Shown here in pieces: positions 8,911 through 17,010 of a stretch of 64,000 nucleotides of DNA. Both the position numbers and the translations under genes were made by a program. Under the pieces are notes generated by a model. That model had not been told where the DNA came from. It saw only the letters and a program-made list of their open reading frames with translations, and searched no databases. This DNA is from Gemmatimonadetes bacterium 2013_60CM_65_52 (GTDB taxonomy: Bacteria; Gemmatimonadota; Gemmatimonadetes; Gemmatimonadales; Gemmatimonadaceae). Positions within the stretch are counted from its first letter, which is position 1, and each line of letters starts with the position of its first letter. The stretch is taken from the NCBI GenBank assembly GCA_002215645.1, contig NGFI01000002.1, forward strand, positions 575,406 through 639,405. Reading direction: 5' to 3'.

Positions 8911-10161
8911 GTGATTGAACGCCGGCGGGTCGCCATCACGGGCATTGGAGCGATCACACCCATTGGGCTCGGACGCGCGGGGCTGTGGGACGGCCTGCGG
9001 CGCGAGCGCTCCGCCGTCACGACGATCACGCGCTTCGATCCGGGTCTGTGGCGCAGCCAGAACGCGGCGCAGGTGGACGACTTCGATCCCGCCGACTTTC
9101 TCGAGTCCAGGCAAACCAGGCGATTCGACCGATTCAGTCATTTCTCCGTGGCGTGTGCGAAGCTCGCCCTGGAAGACGCACGCCTCAACGTCGCCGCGGA
9201 AGATCGCGAGCGCATCGGCGCGAGCATGGGCAGCGCACTCGGCGGCATTCGCTTCGCCGAGGAGCAGTACGATGTGTATGTGAACGAAGGCACGCGTGCG
9301 CTGAATCCGGCGCTGGCGCTCAACGTCTTCATCGGGGCGTCGAGCTGCAACATCGCCATCGAGCTCGGCGTGCAGGGGCCCAACAGCACGAACGGAATGA
9401 GCTGCGCATCAGGAACGATTGCCGTGGGCGATGCCTTCCGTGTGGTGCGCGACGGCTATGCCGACGTGATGCTCACGGGCGGCGTGGAAGCACCGTTGTC
9501 GCCGCTGTGCTTCGGCTCCTTCGCCATCATTCGCGCGATGTCCACTCGCAACGACGACCCCGCGGGCGCTTCACGTCCATTCGATCGCGACCGCGACGGG
9601 TTCGTGATGGGCGAGGGCGCCGCCGTCCTCGTTCTCGAGGAGCTGTCGCGGGCGATGGCGCGCGGAGCGCATGTCTATGCGGAGGTCGTGGGCTATGGCA
9701 GCTCCAACGACGCACATCACATGACCGCGCCGCGTCCGGACGGCTCGCAGGCGTCGCGCTCGATGCGGCTTGCTCTGAGCGACGCGGGAGTTTCGCCGGG
9801 CGACGTCGGGTACGTGAACGCGCACGGCAGCTCGACGCCGCTGAATGATTCGACCGAGACCACGGCGCTCAAGCAGACGTTCGGCGACCACGCGCACCGG
9901 CTACAGGTCAGCAGCACCAAGGGTTACTATGGACACGCACTCGGCGCTTCGGGGGCCATCGAGCTGGCGATCAGCGCGCTGGCGCTCGACGGCAAGTGGC
10001 TGCCGCCCACGTTGAATCACGAGGTGCCGGGCGAAGCGTGCGATCTCGACTACATCCCGCAGCACGGGCGGCGTGCCGATGTCGAGTATGCGCTGAGCAA
10101 CAGTTTCGGGTTTGGCGGCATCAACGCGGCGGTGTTGCTGAAGCGGCACGATGGAGTATGA
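8911..10161 (+). CDS. Beta-ketoacyl-ACP synthase II-like ketosynthase
   Basis: A 416-residue ketosynthase. The catalytic triad is complete: Cys165 in NGMSCASGTIAVGDAF, His305 in NAHGSSTPLND and His342 in STKGYYGHALGASGA. The start is GTG at 8911, set by a GGAGG ribosome binding site at 8901-8905. The frame is open earlier, but only inside the SRPBCC gene. FabF-type enzymes condense malonyl-ACP with acyl-ACP. With a cyclase, methyltransferase and flavin enzymes in the same operon, a secondary-metabolite role is more likely than housekeeping fatty-acid synthesis. No acyl carrier protein, chain-length factor or ketoreductase is seen nearby. Confidence 0.88.
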   Translation: MIERRRVAITGIGAITPIGLGRAGLWDGLRRERSAVTTITRFDPGLWRSQNAAQVDDFDPADFLESRQTRRFDRFSHFSVACAKLALEDARLNVAAEDRERIGASMGSALGGIRFAEEQYDVYVNEGTRALNPALALNVFIGASSCNIAIELGVQGPNSTNGMSCASGTIAVGDAFRVVRDGYADVMLTGGVEAPLSPLCFGSFAIIRAMSTRNDDPAGASRPFDRDRDGFVMGEGAAVLVLEELSRAMARGAHVYAEVVGYGSSNDAHHMTAPRPDGSQASRSMRLALSDAGVSPGDVGYVNAHGSSTPLNDSTETTALKQTFGDHAHRLQVSSTKGYYGHALGASGAIELAISALALDGKWLPPTLNHEVPGEACDLDYIPQHGRRADVEYALSNSFGFGGINAAVLLKRHDGV

Positions 10162-10194
10162 CTGGTCACCGAATCCCCTCTTTCCCTCGTCATC

Positions 10195-10902
10195 ATGCGC
10201 GATAGCTGGCGTCATTTCATGGCCGAGTTCATCGGCATCTTCGCTCTGGTTTTCGTTGGCGGCGGGTCGATCATGTCGGCGACCATGTCGAATCTCAACC
10301 CGTTGCTCATCGCCGCGTTCGCGCACGGAATCATCCTGGCCGTCGCCGTGTCGGCGACGATGCGCATCTCCGGACATCTGAATCCCGCGGTGACCATCGC
10401 CTTTCTGGCCACGCGGCGCATCGAGCCCTCGATGGCGCTGCTCTACATCGTGGCACAGCTCACCGGCGCCGCGGCGGCGGCGTACGCGCTCAAGGCGGTC
10501 TTTCCGGCGGGCGTCGCAGCGGCCACGCACCTCGGCGGACAGTCCGTGAGCGGCGACATCAACATGGCGCAGGCGATCCTCACTGAGGCCATCGCTACGT
10601 TCTTCCTCGTGTTCGTCGTCTTCGGTACGGCCGTGGACCCGAGCGCGCCGAAGGTGGGCGGCTTCGCCATCGGTCTCACGGTGACGGCGGACATCCTCGC
10701 CATCGGCTCGCGGACTGGAGGGTCGATGAATCCGGCGCGCTCGTTCGGGCCAGCGATCGTGAGCCAGTGGTTCGAGGGGCAGATCGTCTACTGGGTCGGG
10801 CCGATCCTCGGCGCCATCGCGGCGGGGTTGCTGTACGACACGCTCTACCTGCGTCGTGGCCGCGAGCCGCTGTCACATGGGCCGGTGCAGCCGTCGCCCT
10901 GA
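10195..10902 (+). CDS. Aquaporin / MIP family channel
   Basis: A 235-residue integral membrane channel with six helices. The two hallmark half-helix motifs are at residues 63-65 (GHLNPAVTIAF) and 179-181 (GSMNPARSFGP). It passes water and perhaps small neutral solutes such as glycerol; the selectivity filter was not resolved here. The start at 10195 could instead be the in-frame ATG at 10219 (MAEFIGIF), which many homologues would match better. It lies 33 bases after the ketosynthase gene on the same strand, so read-through is possible, but a functional link is not implied. Confidence 0.92.
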   Translation: MRDSWRHFMAEFIGIFALVFVGGGSIMSATMSNLNPLLIAAFAHGIILAVAVSATMRISGHLNPAVTIAFLATRRIEPSMALLYIVAQLTGAAAAAYALKAVFPAGVAAATHLGGQSVSGDINMAQAILTEAIATFFLVFVVFGTAVDPSAPKVGGFAIGLTVTADILAIGSRTGGSMNPARSFGPAIVSQWFEGQIVYWVGPILGAIAAGLLYDTLYLRRGREPLSHGPVQPSP

Positions 10903-10924
10903 GGTGGAACGCGGCGCGCGTCTC

Positions 10925-11329
10925 TCAGAGGAAGGCGCGCGCCGCGTTGAACAGCCAGGACAGCCACGCAATGCCGATGGGGAACAGCGTGAGTCCCACC
11001 GAGAAGACGAGACCATGCCTGAAGAGCGTTGGTCCCACCGGTGCGACCTCGCCACCCCACAGGCGTTCAAAGAGCGCCTCGAGCATGAAGCCGAGCGAGT
11101 AGCAGAGGTTGGCGCAGAGCCCGTAGACCAGCACGACCTGAATCGGGACGTGCAGGTCCACGTGCGGCGGCAGCCAGCTGATGAGCGTGACGGTGCCGAG
11201 CGTGATCAACCCCGTCGTGCCGACGACGACGTTGTACATGGGGCGGCGCGACTCCCACCAGGCCAGCAGCATCTCTGGCGAGCGGCGGAGTGCCGGTACG
11301 GGGAACAGCAGTCGGGCGAGTGCGGTCAT
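10925..11329 (-). CDS. Small membrane protein of unknown function
   Basis: A 134-residue protein with about four hydrophobic segments (VVVGTTGLITLGTVTLISWL, IQVVLVYGLCANLCYSLGFML, LVFSVGLTLFPIGIAWLSWLF). I do not recognise the family. ATG at 11329 is chosen because an AGGG-type ribosome binding site lies about 8 bases upstream. GTG at 11368 would add 13 polar residues. It converges on the aquaporin gene with a 22-base gap, and upstream lies the repeat-rich non-coding stretch 11330-11788. No domain or partner is visible. Confidence 0.6.
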   Translation of the reverse strand: MTALARLLFPVPALRRSPEMLLAWWESRRPMYNVVVGTTGLITLGTVTLISWLPPHVDLHVPIQVVLVYGLCANLCYSLGFMLEALFERLWGGEVAPVGPTLFRHGLVFSVGLTLFPIGIAWLSWLFNAARAFL

Positions 11330-11434
11330 CTCGAGATCCCTGATCCAGGCGACATCGGGATGATGCACTCGCCCGCTATTTCTGTCAAGTGCTTTGTATC
11401 ATAAAGCGAGGCGGAATGAACGTGGCCCCTCGAA

Positions 11435-11560
11435 GGCAGAAAGAGGCAAACAGCCGGGGATAAACCACAGAGGTCACAGAGGCCACAGAGGCCACAGAGA
11501 AAACACCACGTCTCTGTTGTTCTCTGTGACCTCTGTGCTCTCTGTGGTTAATTGGCCGGC
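11435..11560. repeat. CACAGAGG-type inverted repeat element, copy A
   Basis: The element begins with GGCAGAAAGAGGCAAACAGCC, then an arm of iterated ACCACAGAGGTCACAGAGGC units (11464-11500), a short AT-richer centre, and the complementary arm ending CTCTCTGTGGTTAATTGGCC (11521-11556). The arms can form a long hairpin. The same flanks occur in copy B about 201-214 bases downstream, so A and B are a tandem duplication. Apart from these elements I see nothing else coding in 11330-11788. Confidence 0.85.
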
Positions 11561-11587
11561 GCTTTCAGACCAGGAGCCGTCGCCCGA

Positions 11588-11626
11588 TCAGCCGCCGCTG
11601 CGGTACGTGCAGCCATGCTCCTGGGC
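11588..11626 (-). pseudogene. 3' remnant of a duplicated DsrE-like gene
   Basis: Read on the minus strand this stretch encodes QEHGCTYRSGG followed by TGA. It matches the last 11 codons (QERGCTYCSGG) of the intact gene at 11789-12475. The rest of the gene is absent. The remnant lies between repeat copies A and B at the same spacing as the intact 3' end has to copy B, so it arose by tandem duplication of the gene's end together with the repeat. Confidence 0.75.
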
Positions 11627-11648
11627 GGGATGGACATGATTTCTCGAG

Positions 11649-11762
11649 GGCAGAAAGAGGCAAACAGCCTGGGATAAACCACAGAGGTCACAGAGGCCAC
11701 AGAGAAAACACCACGTTTCTGGTGTTCTCTGTGACCTCTGTGCTCTCTGTGGTTAATTGGCC
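11649..11762. repeat. CACAGAGG-type inverted repeat element, copy B
   Basis: Second tandem copy, with the same lead-in GGCAGAAAGAGGCAAACAGCC, arm CACAGAGGTCACAGAGGCCACAGAG and returning arm CTCTGTGCTCTCTGTGGTTAATTGGCC. It has one fewer CACAGAGGC unit than copy A. It ends about 27 bases from the stop codon of the DsrE-like gene and could act as that gene's transcription terminator or RNA 3' end; this is inference. Confidence 0.85.
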
Positions 11763-11788
11763 GTGGCCGCTTTCAGACCGTCGTCCGA

Positions 11789-12475
11789 TCAGCCCCCGCT
11801 GCAGTACGTACAGCCCCGCTCCTGGGCGCGGTTCACCGCCAGTACTCCGGACGGCACGAGCACGACCCCCGGAATCAGCCCCGCCACCCATTCCTTCTTC
11901 GCCTGCTCGGGCGTCACGCCGGCGTTCTTCGACAGCACGCCGCTCAGCACCGTGAGCGCCACGTTGCACGCCGTGAACTGCACGCCCCGGTCGATCAGCT
12001 TGTCGATCGCGGAGGTCGGGAACATGATGTCGCCCTCATGGGGGTGATAGAAGATGTTCCGCTGCGCCGGCGCCTTCGTCGCCGGATCGATCGTCCCCGT
12101 GAACTCGCCGACCTTGTAGCGTGACCAGATGTCGTCGGTCAGCGCCATCGGCAGGGCGAAGTGACGCAGCCCGACCACGGCCGAGATGCTGCTGTCCGGC
12201 AGCTTGTACGTGTCGTTGTTGCTGTTGAGGAAGTTCATCGCGAACACCGGCGCGAACTGGTTCGACGAGGTGGCGTCGAAGAACTGTTTGTGCTTCCCGG
12301 TGAGCTTGGCGAGCCACGCCTCGGACATCGGGCTGGTGACGTCAGCGCCTTCCGCGAGCGCCGGTCTGCTGTCGAGACCGAGCGCGATGCTACCCGCCGC
12401 GAGTGCGGCGGAGCTTGCGGCGAGCGTCGCAATGAAGGTGCGACGATCGCTTTCCTGCTGCGAATGCCCAGGCAT
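11789..12475 (-). CDS. Tat-exported DsrE-like protein
   Basis: A 228-residue protein. The N-terminus carries a twin-arginine signal (SDRRTFIATLAASSAALAAG), so it is probably exported folded. The C-terminal 70 residues (LIDRGVQFTACNVALTVLSG, then AGVTPEQAKKEWVAGLIPGVVLVPSGV) resemble the DsrE/DsrF sulfur-relay fold, with Cys in FTACNVA; the extreme end is GCTYCSGG. DsrE proteins handle persulfide sulfur in the cytoplasm, so an exported member is of unclear function. AAGGAG about 8 bases before the ATG is a strong ribosome binding site. It lies 28 bases after ppa and probably ends the heme operon transcript. Confidence 0.6.
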   Translation of the reverse strand: MPGHSQQESDRRTFIATLAASSAALAAGSIALGLDSRPALAEGADVTSPMSEAWLAKLTGKHKQFFDATSSNQFAPVFAMNFLNSNNDTYKLPDSSISAVVGLRHFALPMALTDDIWSRYKVGEFTGTIDPATKAPAQRNIFYHPHEGDIMFPTSAIDKLIDRGVQFTACNVALTVLSGVLSKNAGVTPEQAKKEWVAGLIPGVVLVPSGVLAVNRAQERGCTYCSGG

Positions 12476-12503
12476 GATTCACGTCTCCTTTGGAAACGGT
12501 CGC

Positions 12504-13064
12504 TCAGCTCTTCGCGCTCCCGAGCGGACGCGCGTTGCCGTAGGAGCTATCGTAACGCGCCACGGACTCGAGGACAATGCGCGTCGCTTCGTCGCTCTTG
12601 CCCCAGCCGATGATCTCCACCCGCTTCCCCTCGAGATCCTTGTACGTCCGGAAGAAGTGCTCCACTTCCTTGAGCCGGTGCTGGGTGATGTCCGCGATGT
12701 CGAAGTACTCCTGCTGAAACGGGTCGTGCAGGGGCACGCTGATGATCTTGTCGTCCGGCTCGCCCCGGTCGAGCATCTTCAGCACGCCGATGGGCCTGAC
12801 GTCGATCTGGCAGCCGGGAAACGTTTGTTCCTTCACCAGCACCAGGATGTCGAGCGGATCGCCGTCCTCGTGCAACGTGCGCGGAATGAACCCGTAGTCG
12901 CCGGGATAGTGCACCGCGGAAAAGAGCACGCGGTCCAGCTTCAGCATGCCGCTGACCTTGTCCAGCTCGTACTTGTTGCGGCTGCCCGACGGAATCTCCA
13001 CCACGGCCGTGATGCACTCCGGGACGTGGAGTCCCGCCGGGAGATCATGCCACAGGTTTCGCAT
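12504..13064 (-). CDS. ppa: Family I inorganic pyrophosphatase
   Basis: A 186-residue soluble enzyme that hydrolyses pyrophosphate to phosphate. The family I signature DGDPLDILV is at about residues 66-74, with VEIPSGSRNKYELDK near the start and HYPGDYGFIP before the signature. Length matches bacterial family I enzymes. The start is ATG at 13064, overlapping the last base of the aldo/keto reductase stop (TGATG); a TTG one codon earlier is the alternative. Being downstream of the tetrapyrrole genes it is probably transcribed with them. Confidence 0.95.
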   Translation of the reverse strand: MRNLWHDLPAGLHVPECITAVVEIPSGSRNKYELDKVSGMLKLDRVLFSAVHYPGDYGFIPRTLHEDGDPLDILVLVKEQTFPGCQIDVRPIGVLKMLDRGEPDDKIISVPLHDPFQQEYFDIADITQHRLKEVEHFFRTYKDLEGKRVEIIGWGKSDEATRIVLESVARYDSSYGNARPLGSAKS

Positions 13065-14167
13065 CAACGGCCGGACGGAGCCCCGGCGACGGGACGCGAC
13101 ACGGGATTCCGCGCGTCCTGAAGATCGATATCGGCGCCCTCGCTCCGCGTCATGGCGCCCTTGTATTTCATGGGCTCCTCGTCCACGCCGAAGTTCATTG
13201 CGTCAAGCTCCTCGATTCGTTGCATTGCCTCATCCGACAGCGCGGGCAGCTCACTCGCCGCAGCGAACTCCGCGAGTTGATCGGCATCATAGATGTTCGG
13301 CAGCGCGGTGACGACGAGCGGCTCCTCGAGCAGCCACCGAAGGGCAGCTTGTCCCAGCGTCATGCCCTGCGTGAGAAACTCGAGCCGCTTCACCTTCTCG
13401 ACGCCGTTCACGAGCCACGACCGCGGACGATGGCGCCGGTGATCGTTCTCGGGAAAGACCGTATCGACGGTGTATTTCCCCTCGAGCATGCCGCTCGCAT
13501 GCGTGACACGCACGTTGAAGCAGCAATCAGGCGCATGCCGCCGAGCCGCTTCGATCATGGCCGACCCGGGATGCTGTTCGAGAACGTTCCAGATCATCTG
13601 GATGGTGTTGACGTCCGGCTCCCGCTCCACGAGCTCCACCGACTCGTACAACCAGCCGATTGCCGGGCCAAACGCCGCGCCCCACGCGCGAATCTTTCCC
13701 GCGTTCTTGAGCTCGCGCAACGTCCCCCAGAGCTCCGCGTCTCGCACGTGCTCCATCTTCGCGTTGTGGATCTGGAGGACGTCGATGTAATCGGTGCCGA
13801 GCCGTTCGAGACAGCGATCGACGGCCATGCGGATGAAGTCCGGGTCCGTGCGCATCGGCAGCTCCTGCTGGCCCCGACGGCTCCGTTGCGCCTCCTCATC
13901 GTAGATGTCGTAGCCGACCTTGGTGCCGATGACGATCTCGTCGCGACGTCCGCGAAATGCTTCGGCGATCTGTCGCTCCGCGCGGCCGTTGCCATATGCG
14001 TCGGCGGCATCGAAGAAGGTGACGCCGTGCTCGTCGAGTGCGCTGCGCATCATCGCAATGGCGTCGGCGTCGGACGCATCGCCCCACCAGCCCGTGGAGA
14101 CAGTCCACGTGCCGAATCCGATCTCGCTGACGCGGATGGAAGTATTGGGGAAGGTACGATATCTCAT
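13064..14167 (-). CDS. Aldo/keto reductase
   Basis: A 367-residue NADPH-dependent oxidoreductase with the AKR TIM-barrel. The catalytic tetrad is visible: Asp and Tyr in [11 protein letters not shown], Lys in IGTKVGYD and His in VLQIHNAKM. The start is ATG at 14167, overlapping the hemB stop (ATGA). The carbonyl substrate is not known. The C-terminal tail ([18 protein letters not shown] and beyond) is longer than in minimal AKRs. Its tight coupling to hemB and ppa indicates co-expression, not necessarily a role in heme synthesis. Confidence 0.88.
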   Translation of the reverse strand: MRYRTFPNTSIRVSEIGFGTWTVSTGWWGDASDADAIAMMRSALDEHGVTFFDAADAYGNGRAERQIAEAFRGRRDEIVIGTKVGYDIYDEEAQRSRRGQQELPMRTDPDFIRMAVDRCLERLGTDYIDVLQIHNAKMEHVRDAELWGTLRELKNAGKIRAWGAAFGPAIGWLYESVELVEREPDVNTIQMIWNVLEQHPGSAMIEAARRHAPDCCFNVRVTHASGMLEGKYTVDTVFPENDHRRHRPRSWLVNGVEKVKRLEFLTQGMTLGQAALRWLLEEPLVVTALPNIYDADQLAEFAAASELPALSDEAMQRIEELDAMNFGVDEEPMKYKGAMTRSEGADIDLQDARNPVSRPVAGAPSGR

Positions 14168-15138
14168 GGACAACGTTTCGCCGCTTCTCTCGCGAAATAG
14201 GTGATCACGATATCGGCGCCGGCGCGGCGAATGCCGAGGAGACTCTCCATCATCGCCCGATCCAGATCGATCCAGCCGCGCTCCGCCGCCGCATGAATCA
14301 TAGCGAACTCGCCGCTCACCTGGTACGCGGCGAGCGGGTAGCCGGTCTCCGCCTTGACGCGCGAAATGATGTCGAGAAACGGGCCCGCCGGCTTGACCAT
14401 GACCATGTCGGCGCCTTCCTCGATGTCGAGACGGGTCTCACGTACGGCTTCCTCCGCGTTGGCCACGTCCATCTGATATCCACGCCGGTCACCGGACTGC
14501 GGCGTACTTTCAGCCGCCTCGCGAAACGGACCATAGCACGCGCTCGCATACTTCGCGGAATAGCTGAGGATGGCGGTTTGCGCGAATCCATTTTCGTCCA
14601 GCGCGCGCCGAATGGCGCCGACACGCCCGTCCATCATGTCGCTCGGCGCAACGACGTCGGCACCCGCGCGCGCGTGCGACAGTGACTCCTTTACGAGCAG
14701 CTCGAGCGTTGCGTCGTTGTCCACTTCGCCGTCGCGCAGGACGCCGCAGTGACCGTGCGACGTGTATTCGCACATGCACACGTCGGTGATGACGACCAGC
14801 TCTGGCAGCTCGCGCTTGAGCGCGCGTACCGCCTCCTGAACCGGGCCATTGTCGTCCCACGCGCTGCTCCCTTCTTCGTCCTTGTGCTCGGGAATGCCGA
14901 AGAGCAGCACGCCGCCGACGCTGAGCGATGCGGCGTCGCGCGCGTCCTTGATCATCTCGTCCACCGACGTTTGCGCGACACCGGGCATCGACGCCACAGG
15001 AACGCGCACACCTGTGCCCGCGCGAACGAACAACGGCAAGACGAGCTGCGACGGCGCCAGCACGGTCTCGCGCACGAGCTTGCGGAGCGCGGCAGTCCGT
15101 CGAAGTCGGCGCGGACGATAGGCGGGAAAGGAAGACAT
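14164..15138 (-). CDS. hemB: Porphobilinogen synthase (5-aminolevulinate dehydratase)
   Basis: A 324-residue enzyme joining two 5-aminolevulinate molecules into porphobilinogen. The two active-site lysines are in [15 protein letters not shown] and [12 protein letters not shown]. The zinc-type cysteine cluster [12 protein letters not shown] is present, so the enzyme should be Zn-dependent. The start is ATG at 15138 ([14 protein letters not shown]). The open frame extends upstream through hemC but has no family similarity there. It lies 11 bases after hemC and overlaps the aldo/keto reductase by ATGA. Confidence 0.95.
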   Translation of the reverse strand: MSSFPAYRPRRLRRTAALRKLVRETVLAPSQLVLPLFVRAGTGVRVPVASMPGVAQTSVDEMIKDARDAASLSVGGVLLFGIPEHKDEEGSSAWDDNGPVQEAVRALKRELPELVVITDVCMCEYTSHGHCGVLRDGEVDNDATLELLVKESLSHARAGADVVAPSDMMDGRVGAIRRALDENGFAQTAILSYSAKYASACYGPFREAAESTPQSGDRRGYQMDVANAEEAVRETRLDIEEGADMVMVKPAGPFLDIISRVKAETGYPLAAYQVSGEFAMIHAAAERGWIDLDRAMMESLLGIRRAGADIVITYFAREAAKRCP

Positions 15139-15149
15139 TGGTGCGGCGC

Positions 15150-16100
15150 TCACTCCGGCTGTGGCGAGGGAATTCGGTCGGCACGGCGCAGCCCCTCGAG
15201 GATCTCGCTCGCTCCCTCGCCGCGCAGCCGGTTGGCGAGACGAATGCCGCCAAGCTCGGGATCGTCCGGGTCCAGCGCGATGGATCCGCGCACCACGCGA
15301 ACGCCGTCCACGTCGGCGATGAATCCGAACAGCGTGTCGCTCATCGCCAGCGCGCCGATGGGCACCTGACAGCCGCCCTCCAGCGCGGCCAGAAACGAGC
15401 GCTCGGCGCGCACGGCGCGCATGGTCGGTGCGTGATTCATGGCATCGCACAGGGTGCACATGCGGTCGTCGTCGCTGCGCGTCTGGACGGCAATCGCGCC
15501 CTGCCCCGCGGCGGGAAGCCAGTCCGGTGCGTCGAGGTAGCAGGCGATGTGCTGCCGCGCGTCGAGACGATGCAATCCCGCCGCCGCGAGAATCGCCGCA
15601 TGGACGCGCCCTTCGTCCACTTTTTTCAATCGGGTGGGAACGTTGCCTCGGAGGTCCACGACCTCGAGGTCCGGACGCAGCGCGCGCAACTGTGCGCGAC
15701 GACGCAAGCTCGAGGTCCCGACACGAGATCCGCGCGGCAGGTCATCCAGCGATTGCGCGAGCGTACTCCGGTTCACGACGAGCGCATCGCGCGGATCCTC
15801 CCGCTCGAGCACGGCCCGCACGGTGAGACCCTCGGGCGATTCCGTTGGCAGATCCTTCAGCGAGTGCACGGCGAGATCGATCTTGTCCTTCAGCAGCGCC
15901 TGCTCGAGCTCTTTCGTAAACAGTCCTTTCGCGCCGATGGCGCTCAGCGGTTCGTTGAGGCGCTTGTCGCCAACGGTCTTGAACGTCGTGAGCTCCGAGG
16001 CGACGTCCGCGGCCTCGAGCACGCGCTGCACCATCCGCGCTTGCCGGAGGGCGAGCTCGGACGCGCGAGTGCCGATGCGAACGGGGGCCGTGGTGCTCAC
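15150..16100 (-). CDS. hemC: Hydroxymethylbilane synthase (porphobilinogen deaminase)
   Basis: A 316-residue enzyme that polymerises four porphobilinogens into hydroxymethylbilane. It begins [17 protein letters not shown], carries [26 protein letters not shown] and HSLKDLPTE, and holds the dipyrromethane-cofactor cysteine in [15 protein letters not shown] at 16100 is the start. The next gene in the operon is hemB, 11 bases on. Upstream, 10 bases away, is an ATP-grasp gene that separates hemC from cobA/hemD. Confidence 0.95.
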   Translation of the reverse strand: MSTTAPVRIGTRASELALRQARMVQRVLEAADVASELTTFKTVGDKRLNEPLSAIGAKGLFTKELEQALLKDKIDLAVHSLKDLPTESPEGLTVRAVLEREDPRDALVVNRSTLAQSLDDLPRGSRVGTSSLRRRAQLRALRPDLEVVDLRGNVPTRLKKVDEGRVHAAILAAAGLHRLDARQHIACYLDAPDWLPAAGQGAIAVQTRSDDDRMCTLCDAMNHAPTMRAVRAERSFLAALEGGCQVPIGALAMSDTLFGFIADVDGVRVVRGSIALDPDDPELGGIRLANRLRGEGASEILEGLRRADRIPSPQPE

Positions 16101-16110
16101 GTCACAAAAG

Positions 16111-17010
16111 CTAGCCGCGGTGCAACATGGAGAGCAGCGACCTTGCCAGCCGACCGGGCGCTTCCGGGTGCGACCTGAGGAACAGATCGGGCTCGATCAG
16201 CTCGAGCTCCATCAACACGAAGCGTCCGTCCAGCACACAGCCGTCGACACGCGCATACAACGACACACCACGCGCGCGCTCGGCGGTGCGTAGCGCAAGG
16301 CGGGCGTCGTCCACGACGTCGAGCGACGGCTCGGATGGCGCCGACGTGCCTCCATGTTCTCGCTGGACCCGAAAGTCGTCATGCCGCGGCCGTTTGAGCA
16401 CTGAGTGACTATACGTGCCGCCATAGAACAGCAGCGACCACTCGCCGTCCGTCGTGACGGCTTCGACGAAGGGCTGCACGAGAGCGCTGCCCGTTGCCAC
16501 GAGCGCGCGAAAGTTCTCCTCCAGCAGCGGTGCCTCCGACACCGAGGCGCGCCACGTCCGGTGCGCGGACGCGGAAACGGCGGGCTTTACGACGACATGC
16601 TCCCAGTGCGCCTCCTCCATGATCTGGGCGAGCGGCGCGGCATCATGCTGCCTTACCCAGCGCGTGGGCACGACCGGCACGCCGTGGGCGGCAAGGTCCA
16701 TCAAGTAGTGCTTGTCGGCATTCCAGCGCATGAGGCGCGGAGGATTGAGCACGGGGACGCCGATGTGCTCGAGGTGGCCGACCCAGGCCATGAACACGTC
16801 GTGGCGGAGGTGATAGTCCCAGGTCGAGCGCACGACGACTGCCGCGTAGCGCTTCCACTCGAGCGCCGGCGAGTCCCACACCGCCGGCTCGACTCGCATG
16901 CCGGCGGCTTCGAGCTCGCGCGCGAGCAAGCGATCGTCGTCGGTGACGTCGGCGACGGTCGCCGACGTCGCGAAGGCGACGATGGGGTCAGTGCTGCCCG
17001 GGAGCCGCAT
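16111..17010 (-). CDS. ATP-grasp family ligase of unknown substrate
   Basis: A 299-residue protein with an ATP-grasp pattern: LNPPRLMRWNADKHYLMDLAA (lid/start of the ATP-binding domain), HVVVKPAVSASAHRTW with the nucleotide-binding lysine, and the terminal acidic metal site LMELELIEPDLF. This resembles cycloserine-type and RimK/glutathione-synthetase-type ligases, which join a carboxylate to an amine using ATP. It begins inside the end of cobA/hemD (23-base overlap) and stops 10 bases before hemC, so it is firmly within the tetrapyrrole operon. No known heme step needs it. Confidence 0.75.
   Translation of the reverse strand: MRLPGSTDPIVAFATSATVADVTDDDRLLARELEAAGMRVEPAVWDSPALEWKRYAAVVVRSTWDYHLRHDVFMAWVGHLEHIGVPVLNPPRLMRWNADKHYLMDLAAHGVPVVPTRWVRQHDAAPLAQIMEEAHWEHVVVKPAVSASAHRTWRASVSEAPLLEENFRALVATGSALVQPFVEAVTTDGEWSLLFYGGTYSHSVLKRPRHDDFRVQREHGGTSAPSEPSLDVVDDARLALRTAERARGVSLYARVDGCVLDGRFVLMELELIEPDLFLRSHPEAPGRLARSLLSMLHRG

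Noticed and set aside
11461-11556. CACAGAGG tandem units as a CRISPR array
   Set aside because: Units are about 9-12 bases, imperfect, without unique spacers, and the two halves are inverted; no cas genes nearby.
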